A stretch of 64,000 bases of DNA from Trypanosoma brucei gambiense DAL972 (lineage: Eukaryota > Euglenozoa > Kinetoplastea > Trypanosomatida > Trypanosomatidae), in the NCBI RefSeq assembly GCF_000210295.1, contig NC_026743.1, positions 2,356,001 through 2,420,000 on the forward strand, written 5' to 3'. Position numbers and translations under genes: made by a program. Position 1 is the first letter of the stretch, and each line of letters starts with the position of its first letter. The notes below the pieces were generated by a model that saw only the letters and a list, made by a program, of their open reading frames with translations, had not been told where the DNA came from and ran no database searches. Positions 58,453 to 64,000 of this stretch are shown here, one piece after another.

Positions 58453-59448
58453 ATGTACCGGTCCCGGCCCGAGCCCGTTCAGGGCCACTTGTTTACCTAC
58501 TACAAAGATCCCTACTGTAAGATACCCGTTTTCATGATGAATATGGACGCCCGTCGGTGCGTTTTGTGGGTAGGAGGACAGACTGAGTCCTTATTAAGCT
58601 TTGACTACTTCACCAACCTTGCTGAGGAACTCCAGGGGGATTGGGCCTTCGTTCAAGTTGAGGTGCCAAGCGGGAAGATCGGCTCCGGTCCACAGGACCA
58701 CGCACATGATGCCGAAGATGTGGATGACCTCATTGGTATTTTGTTGAGGGACCACTGTATGAATGAAGTGGCACTATTCGCAACAAGCACAGGAACTCAG
58801 TTGGTGTTTGAGCTGCTCGAAAATAGTGCCCACAAGAGTTCTATCACACGCGTCATACTTCATGGTGTCGTCTGCGACCCTGAGAACCCATTGTTCACTC
58901 CTGAGGGGTGCGCAGCGCGAAAAGAGCATGTCGAAAAGCTAATGGCAGAGGGCCGCGGTGAAGATTCTCTTGCGATGCTCAAGCACTACGACATCCCTAT
59001 TACCCCTGCACGCCTTGCAGGCGGAGGCTTCCCCACCCTCCAGGAAGCCGTTTGGAACCCTTGCATTCGCAAGGAATTTGACGTGCTGCGGAGGTCCGTC
59101 GGTGTGATTAAGGTTCCATTGCTTCTCATGCTTGCCCACAACGTGCAATACAAGCCGTCCGACGAGGAAGTAGGAACTGTCCTAGAGGGCGTGAGGGATC
59201 ACACAGGATGCAATCGTGTCACCGTGTCGTATTTCAACGACACGTGTGATGAACTTCGTCGCGTGTTGAAAGCTGCAGAAAGCGAGCATGTGGCCGCCAT
59301 TCTTCAGTTTCTTGCTGATGAAGACGAATTCCGCACCGAGACTGAGAAGAACAACCGAATTAAAGCAGCTGAGGATGAAAAGAAGAGAAAATCGGTCCTA
59401 CAGGTATCATCTTTTGCTCAAGCCGCTTCCTCAGTGAAAGCTTCGTAA
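58453..59448 (+). CDS. DUF1749/UPF0613-type alpha/beta hydrolase
   Basis: A 331-aa protein of the DUF1749 family of alpha/beta hydrolases, found widely in fungi, plants and protists, with a fungal relative acting as a siderophore esterase. Features: an N-terminal strand VLWVGGQTESLLSFDYFTNL (family F.GGL.DGL....Y...LA), a WAFVQVEVPSGKIGSG strand-loop (family ...SY.G.G), and the nucleophile elbow ATSTGTQ with Ser near residue 112 (family GHSTGCQ). The preceding His/Gly of the elbow is Ala here, which is a mild departure. The C-terminal 50 residues form a charged helix (DEDEFRTETEKNNRIKAAED...). Substrate unknown; the protein appears cytosolic. Start is the first ATG after AG 58353-58354. Confidence 0.8.
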   Translation: MYRSRPEPVQGHLFTYYKDPYCKIPVFMMNMDARRCVLWVGGQTESLLSFDYFTNLAEELQGDWAFVQVEVPSGKIGSGPQDHAHDAEDVDDLIGILLRDHCMNEVALFATSTGTQLVFELLENSAHKSSITRVILHGVVCDPENPLFTPEGCAARKEHVEKLMAEGRGEDSLAMLKHYDIPITPARLAGGGFPTLQEAVWNPCIRKEFDVLRRSVGVIKVPLLLMLAHNVQYKPSDEEVGTVLEGVRDHTGCNRVTVSYFNDTCDELRRVLKAAESEHVAAILQFLADEDEFRTETEKNNRIKAAEDEKKRKSVLQVSSFAQAASSVKAS

Positions 59449-59844
59449 GGAACCTATGTATTTTTACTGCATGCAAAACAACTTATAAAAAGTACCGAAG
59501 GCAAGGAAGAAAAACAAGGTGAAGAATGTTTCCAAGGGGCTCCCCGATGTATTTCGATGTTTAAAGAGAGGAGGTTTTGATTCGTTTTGTCCTTCATGTA
59601 TCTGGGCAACTAACACTCCGCTCCATTTTTTGTCGCTATTGGCTTGTCCCTAAGCATCTAGTTGTGCCCTCAAAGTGGGTTCATCACTTCTGAGGTGCGT
59701 GCCTTTTGAAGCAACGAGAGTGTTTCCCTTTTTTTTGGCCGCCTTTTCCGGTGCAATGTGTAAACTTCCCACATTTTTTCTCTCATAAATGTGTAAGCGG
59801 CCCTCACCTCCTCGCGGGTGGTTGTGTGGAGCAATAAGGAAAAC
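59449..59844 (+). other. Intergenic: 3' UTR and next splice region
   Basis: Pyrimidine-rich stretches at 59728-59750 and 59765-59785, AG at 59796-59797. The first ATG after it is 59845. No gene seen. Confidence 0.6.
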
Positions 59845-61830
59845 ATGACAGACGCCGAATCTGACGGCACTGTTGAGTACTACGTGGAAGATGCCACAGC
59901 GATTTCGGTTTTATTCACGCGATCATTGAGCGGGAGCTCGAGTAGGTCATCTACGGGTGGTGAATCACCCGTACCAGCGGCGAAGACTAAACCTTTCGGT
60001 GAGATTGCAGCTTTGGCTCGCTATCCGTTAGGTTCGTGGGAACGCCACGTTGTCGAAGAGCGGCTTCGCGCTATCAAGCGACATGAACGGGAGCGTATAC
60101 TCCGCGCTGAAATAGAAAAGGAATGCACCTTTAAACCTCGTGTGATTTCCTCGGATGGGCACACCCGCAGTGCGTCAACAGGGGCACCCCAACCTGAGTC
60201 AGATCGACGGACACAGGTGTTCATGCGACTTACCGAGAGGGCGAAGAAACGGGACGCTCGAATTGCTCAACTAAAGGCAGAGAAGGAACTCAAGGAGGAA
60301 GAAGCGCTACGGGATGCCTTTAAGCCTCGTGTCAACGCAGCGGGGGAGCCGAAGAGTGCGCTTAACGTGCGCTCGCTTAACGTTCCGGTGGAGGAAAGAC
60401 TCCTTCACTACGGCAAGACCATAGAGGAGAGCCGTCGTTTGCTTCAAGAGGAGCGTCGGCGAGAGGAACTGAAGGAAATGCGCAACGGTTTGCTTCCTCG
60501 GAGGGAGCGAAACAACGCCCCAAAGAAGGAAGAGAGGGATATTGCCTACCGTTCGCAACATTTAATCATAGAGCGCGAAAAGGAACGGGCGCTTGCCCAA
60601 AAGGCCCTTCTGGAGCAACATCCATTTCGCCCAAAGGTGTGCAGTACGTCAGATGCAATCGACCGTGAGCGAAGGGCTCAGTACACCGCCAAGGATCGTG
60701 GAGCACTGCTCTACGCCGAAGGGTTACATAGACAGCGACGACGGCAAGAAGAGGTTGTGCGGCAACAAAAACGGGAGTTCAGTGGATCCGGCAAACCGAC
60801 CACGAGCCCGTTAACCAACGACTGGATTTACCATGGGCAACACAGGGCCCTCTTCGAGCAGAATTTCGTTCGCCGACAGGAGTTGTACCAGCAAGTGCGG
60901 GAGGAGCACCAGCGACGACTTGCATTGGCCCTCGAAGAGAATGATAGAAAGGCTGCCGAAATTCCGCGCATTGACCCAGCAATGATTGAGGAACAAGTAG
61001 AACGCCTTTACCTCGGCGGCTACGGAGTTGGTAAAGAATCCAAGAAATGCAAAGACCGTCTTGATAAGGATGATGGTTGTTCCTTTCGTCCACAACTTGC
61101 ACCTGGAACAGCATATGTTATCGCACACTCCAGGCGTGAGCCGGATGTCGTGAAGCGTTTGGCAGCATCTACGCAGCGGAGGCGGTGTGCGTCAGATGTC
61201 AATATATTCGGATCATACGATGAGGGAAATGAGGAAAGGGAAGAAAAGGCGAAGAATAAAAACAGCAATGCACGGACTGTAGGGCCCGAAGAGGCTGAGG
61301 AGTTTTATCAGCGACAGAAGCGTGCTGTGGAAGAGCGGCAAGCACAGTTACGCGAACGCAAGCAACGACTGGCAATGGAAGAACTCTTTGCTTGCACATT
61401 CAGGCCGAAGACGTGCACAGACGGGTATCAGCAACGGCGCCAAAGGGAAGTGTCACCAGAGAGGCAAAAAGAATATAGAGTGGAGGCTCGCGTCTCCGGG
61501 GTAACCGCCTATCTGCAGCGCCAAGCTGAGGCAAAACGGCAACGAGACGACTTGCGAGCGAGGTACGAAAACCTTGGTCGCTTGTCTTCTTCAAGTGCGC
61601 GGGGCCCAACTGTCATTAAGCCGTTTAACCTGTCAAGCGGACGCGCATCGCGCACGCGCTGCTTGAGTTCCGCCACAGCTTCACAGGGATGTAACAGCGA
61701 GGTGGAAGAGCGAGAGGGTAATCGTCACACAGATTTATTTACTCAGCAGGAGGTTATCGAGGCGCTTGACGGGAAGCGAGAACCGGCATCTGCGAGGTGC
61801 CACCACCAACGAACGCGGGGCCCCTGGTGA
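59845..61830 (+). CDS. Charged coiled-coil protein with five F-[KR]-P repeats, 661 aa
   Basis: A 661-aa, highly Arg/Glu/Lys-rich helical protein. Five short motifs recur with the form [C/x]-x-F-[KR]-P-[KRQ]: CTFKPRV (94-100), DAFKPRV (157-163), HPFRPKV (259-265), CSFRPQL (412-418) and CTFRPKT (517-523). They are separated by long charged helices. Each is followed by a small-residue loop. Such FxP[KR] motifs on helical rods recall repeated microtubule-contact motifs in cytoskeletal and axonemal proteins, but I do not recognise a named family, and the cytoskeletal role is an inference. No membrane span or catalytic site. The GTG at 59818 is not a start; 59845 is the first ATG after AG 59796-59797. 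Confidence 0.82.
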   Translation: MTDAESDGTVEYYVEDATAISVLFTRSLSGSSSRSSTGGESPVPAAKTKPFGEIAALARYPLGSWERHVVEERLRAIKRHERERILRAEIEKECTFKPRVISSDGHTRSASTGAPQPESDRRTQVFMRLTERAKKRDARIAQLKAEKELKEEEALRDAFKPRVNAAGEPKSALNVRSLNVPVEERLLHYGKTIEESRRLLQEERRREELKEMRNGLLPRRERNNAPKKEERDIAYRSQHLIIEREKERALAQKALLEQHPFRPKVCSTSDAIDRERRAQYTAKDRGALLYAEGLHRQRRRQEEVVRQQKREFSGSGKPTTSPLTNDWIYHGQHRALFEQNFVRRQELYQQVREEHQRRLALALEENDRKAAEIPRIDPAMIEEQVERLYLGGYGVGKESKKCKDRLDKDDGCSFRPQLAPGTAYVIAHSRREPDVVKRLAASTQRRRCASDVNIFGSYDEGNEEREEKAKNKNSNARTVGPEEAEEFYQRQKRAVEERQAQLRERKQRLAMEELFACTFRPKTCTDGYQQRRQREVSPERQKEYRVEARVSGVTAYLQRQAEAKRQRDDLRARYENLGRLSSSSARGPTVIKPFNLSSGRASRTRCLSSATASQGCNSEVEEREGNRHTDLFTQQEVIEALDGKREPASARCHHQRTRGPW

Positions 61831-62520
61831 CGATATTTTTAAATTCAATGAGAGTGCAGCAGGTGATACTGCTGATAACACGCTGGTGCGTGCCCAGGGA
61901 CCGACAAATCAAAAACGGTGTCCCAGCAAGACGCTGCTGATCCCTGTGCTGTATGATGCCGTAGCCGGAGCAAAGAAATGTTCCCCATGAAAGGAACGCT
62001 GCTGGCTCTTGGCTTCCCCCGATGAGACGGGGTAATGGACCCTGGCACCACGTTGAGGTGGCCGGCATCGCCATGGGAAACCGCAGGTCCCACGACACAC
62101 CAATGAGGGCAGAGAATAGCCACAATAATCGTGAGTCCAGTCTGTGTTGCTGTGCCCCCACAAACCGTCCAAAATATTTTTTTTTGTGTGTGTGTGTGTT
62201 TTAATTATTGTTCTTGTGTAATGCTATTCATTGGTCTCACTTACTTCACAACCAACTGTTCCTCCTCTTTCTCACTTTCTGGTTACTTTTGCTCATCCTG
62301 TTTGCTGTCGTCGTCTACCACCGAAACTGAACGGCTGCCAACTTTATACCTTTCATTGAGCTCGGCAGAGTCCTGTATCACCACAGCCCGAACTGACCCA
62401 ACGGTACTGGAAAAAGTGCGGGTATCACTAATTTCTGTTGTGTACAGCAAAGCCGCGCGTAGGTGCTCTCTTTGTTTTCGGTTGCCATCGCAGACATTTT
62501 GTTCACCCCAGCACCGTGTC
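61831..62520 (+). other. Intergenic: 3' UTR and KPAF4 splice region
   Basis: From about 62170 to 62490 the + strand is pyrimidine-rich. Acceptors at AG 62492-62493 and 62510-62511 precede the ATG at 62521. The KPAF4 frame is open through the tract with an ATG at 62221, which would encode an artefactual Cys/Phe/Ser-rich leader. No other gene seen. Confidence 0.6.
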
Positions 62521-63390
62521 ATGGCAATGCTTTCACAGGCTCGCGTAGCAGGTTGGGCGTCGCGCTGGCTTACTGATGAATTAGTGGCACTCTCTAAGGC
62601 GGGGAATTGGGAAGCAGCGATTAGCACCTTTTTACAATTGCAGCAGGCCAACATCGTGCAGAGCAATGTCTTTCATTATACAACTGTAATTAGTGCTTGC
62701 GGTCGTGCTGGGAAATGGGAAGCAGCCATGTCCATTTTTGACCAGATGACGAAGAACGAAGTGAAACCCAACGTCTACACGTACACGGCTGTGATTAATG
62801 CCTGCGCCAGCGCCGAGAAAGCAGCCGTTGCGCTCCGCATGTTCGCCCATATGAGGTTGGCAGATGTACCACCCAACGTGCAAACCATGACAGCTCTTGT
62901 TAACGCGTGTGCTCGTTCCGGCGAATGGGAACGAGCGATAAAAATACTTCGCGATTGCGAGGAACTTTTTGTAGCGCCAAATGTCTTCACATACACCGCT
63001 GCAATGGACGGGTGCAGGCGGGGGGGTGTTTGGAAACCTGCGGTGGATTTGCTCAACGAGATGCGCGACCCGGCCCGCGTTCGCCCCAACGAGGTCACGT
63101 ACAACACTGTGATTAATGCATGTGCGGTGGCGTCCGAGTTGAATGCCGCGCTCCAAGTTTATGCGACTATGGTAAGCGATGGATACACTCCTGTCAACTT
63201 CACCAAAACACTACTGATGCAGTTGTTTAGAAACACAGCACTCAGTGGCCTAGCTGATGAACTGAAGGTGCGTAAAACCACCTGGCGAGAGATAAATGTC
63301 CCCGACACTGACCCTGCCACAGCACTTGAAGCTGTCCGCGAGGATTCCCCGGCAGTGGAGGAGGAGGAGGAGGAGGAAGGGAAAGGGTAA
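62521..63390 (+). CDS. KPAF4: PPR protein KPAF4, mitochondrial poly(A)-binding factor
   Basis: A 289-aa pentatricopeptide-repeat protein with about six tandem repeats at residues 15-49, 50-84, 85-119, 120-154, 155-190 and 191-225, most exactly 35 aa (VFHYTTVISACGRAGKWEAA, VYTYTAVINACASAEKAAVA, VQTMTALVNACARSGEWERA). Repeats 2-5 each carry Thr at position 5 and Asn at the last position. Under the published PPR code that pair specifies adenine, so four consecutive repeats predict an A-rich target. This matches KPAF4, described in T. brucei as a PPR protein that binds mitochondrial mRNA poly(A) tails and protects them from uridylation and decay. The N-terminus (MAMLSQARVAGWASRW) is a suitable presequence, and the C-terminus is a Glu run. 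Start 62521 is the first ATG after AG 62510-62511. Confidence 0.87.
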   Translation: MAMLSQARVAGWASRWLTDELVALSKAGNWEAAISTFLQLQQANIVQSNVFHYTTVISACGRAGKWEAAMSIFDQMTKNEVKPNVYTYTAVINACASAEKAAVALRMFAHMRLADVPPNVQTMTALVNACARSGEWERAIKILRDCEELFVAPNVFTYTAAMDGCRRGGVWKPAVDLLNEMRDPARVRPNEVTYNTVINACAVASELNAALQVYATMVSDGYTPVNFTKTLLMQLFRNTALSGLADELKVRKTTWREINVPDTDPATALEAVREDSPAVEEEEEEEGKG

Positions 63391-63746
63391 AGAAAAGCTG
63401 TCGATGCGCAAGGAAGTTGTCGGAAATTCTCAATTTCACATAACGCGTCTTTCCCAGCATACGCTCTGATGTTAGCGCCTCTGCTATTCGAGCAAAGACC
63501 ACCCGAAGTCTCTAGTAAAACTATTTTCGGTGGCCGTTAGTCATTCCCGTCACCATCCCCACGCATTCACCATGCACTACAAGTGCATGTTCCTCCACTC
63601 TGTTTCTATTTTTAGTTTGATGCCGGCACCCCGTTTACTTCCTTTCGTTTCAAGTCCCTTTTCGTCTTGATTGTTCTTACTCGTGTAGCATAGGAAGGTA
63701 AGAATCCAAGTGACGGTTGGGGTGGTAAGAGTGCCGTGCGGCAGAC
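63391..63746 (+). other. Intergenic: KPAF4 3' UTR and last splice region
   Basis: Pyrimidine-rich tract at about 63638-63680, AG at 63687-63688. The first ATG after it in any frame is 63747. No other gene seen. Confidence 0.6.
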
Positions 63747-64000
63747 ATGAAATGTGAGCTGGCATCCCTAATAAAGGAGAATGCGCAGCTTGGACGCGAG
63801 ATGCGTGGTACTCCCCAGCTCCGTGTTCCACAGGAAACGGATGTTGCGTGGCGGTTGCGCCGTGACGTGCTGCTCCATTCCGAGTATCCGCACGTCGCGG
63901 CGTGTCCAGAAAAGGATGTGGAGCGAAAAGATGGTCGTGCCGTTGTCGTATTTCAGGAGTCCAAGCTGCAAGGGGAGCCTCCGGAACGAACTGCAGCACA
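63747..64000 (+). CDS. Partial gene running off the right end, first 84 codons
   Basis: An ATG at 63747, the first after the acceptor AG at 63687-63688, opens a frame that is still open at the window edge. The visible 84 residues begin MKCELASLIKENAQLGREMR and are polar and charged (then LRVPQETDVAWRLRRDVLLH and ERKDGRAVVVFQE). I do not recognise them. G/C-ending codon use resembles the neighbouring genes, which supports a real coding region. Confidence 0.7.
   Translation, partial: MKCELASLIKENAQLGREMRGTPQLRVPQETDVAWRLRRDVLLHSEYPHVAACPEKDVERKDGRAVVVFQESKLQGEPPERTAA

Overview
The window looks like nuclear DNA of a kinetoplastid, most likely the Trypanosoma brucei group. About 30 intron-free genes all lie on the + strand. 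Almost every gene follows a pyrimidine-rich tract, an AG, and then the first ATG, which is the layout of a polycistronic unit processed by spliced-leader trans-splicing and polyadenylation. Two lineage-specific mitochondrial RNA proteins support this: a PPR protein matching KPAF4, and a helical-repeat protein matching MRB10130/RESC9. From memory (not checked), those genes are close neighbours on T. brucei chromosome 10. I see no strand switch, tRNA, rRNA, transposon or CRISPR array.

Layout. 0-9 kb: CFAP298 (dynein assembly), ribosomal protein eL18, an 871-aa unknown, COQ8-type kinase. 9-11 kb: a PSP1-domain gene whose frame is broken. 12-20 kb: UTP18, an EPL/PHD/ePHD chromatin protein, TMEM17 (ciliary transition zone), syntaxin-18-like SNARE. 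19-29 kb: a probable mitochondrial unknown, a 1024-aa helical-repeat mitochondrial protein, an unknown, ITPase, a secretory esterase. 30-34 kb: MRT4, a VPS9-domain protein, a small coiled-coil protein. 34-44 kb: sparse, holding one 1221-aa multi-membrane-span protein and two gaps of 2.2 and 3.5 kb, each with a trans-splice acceptor that has no convincing ORF after it. 43-54 kb: WDR55, a small Cys-rich protein, TBC1D31, a CAMSAP-type CH protein, PIG-P. 54-64 kb: a tandem pair of related helical-repeat proteins (the second MRB10130-like), a DUF1749 hydrolase, a protein with five F-[KR]-P repeats, KPAF4, and a gene running off the end.

Genes in such a unit are co-transcribed but are not functional operons. 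Themes do recur: ribosome biogenesis (eL18, UTP18, MRT4, WDR55), cilium/cytoskeleton (CFAP298, TMEM17, TBC1D31, the CAMSAP-like protein, perhaps the F-[KR]-P protein), mitochondrial RNA metabolism (1024-aa protein, tandem pair, KPAF4) and membrane traffic (syntaxin 18, VPS9 protein).

Starts were chosen as the first ATG after the best polypyrimidine-linked AG. This shortens several open frames, because their upstream parts begin at GTG/TTG or are translated splice tract.
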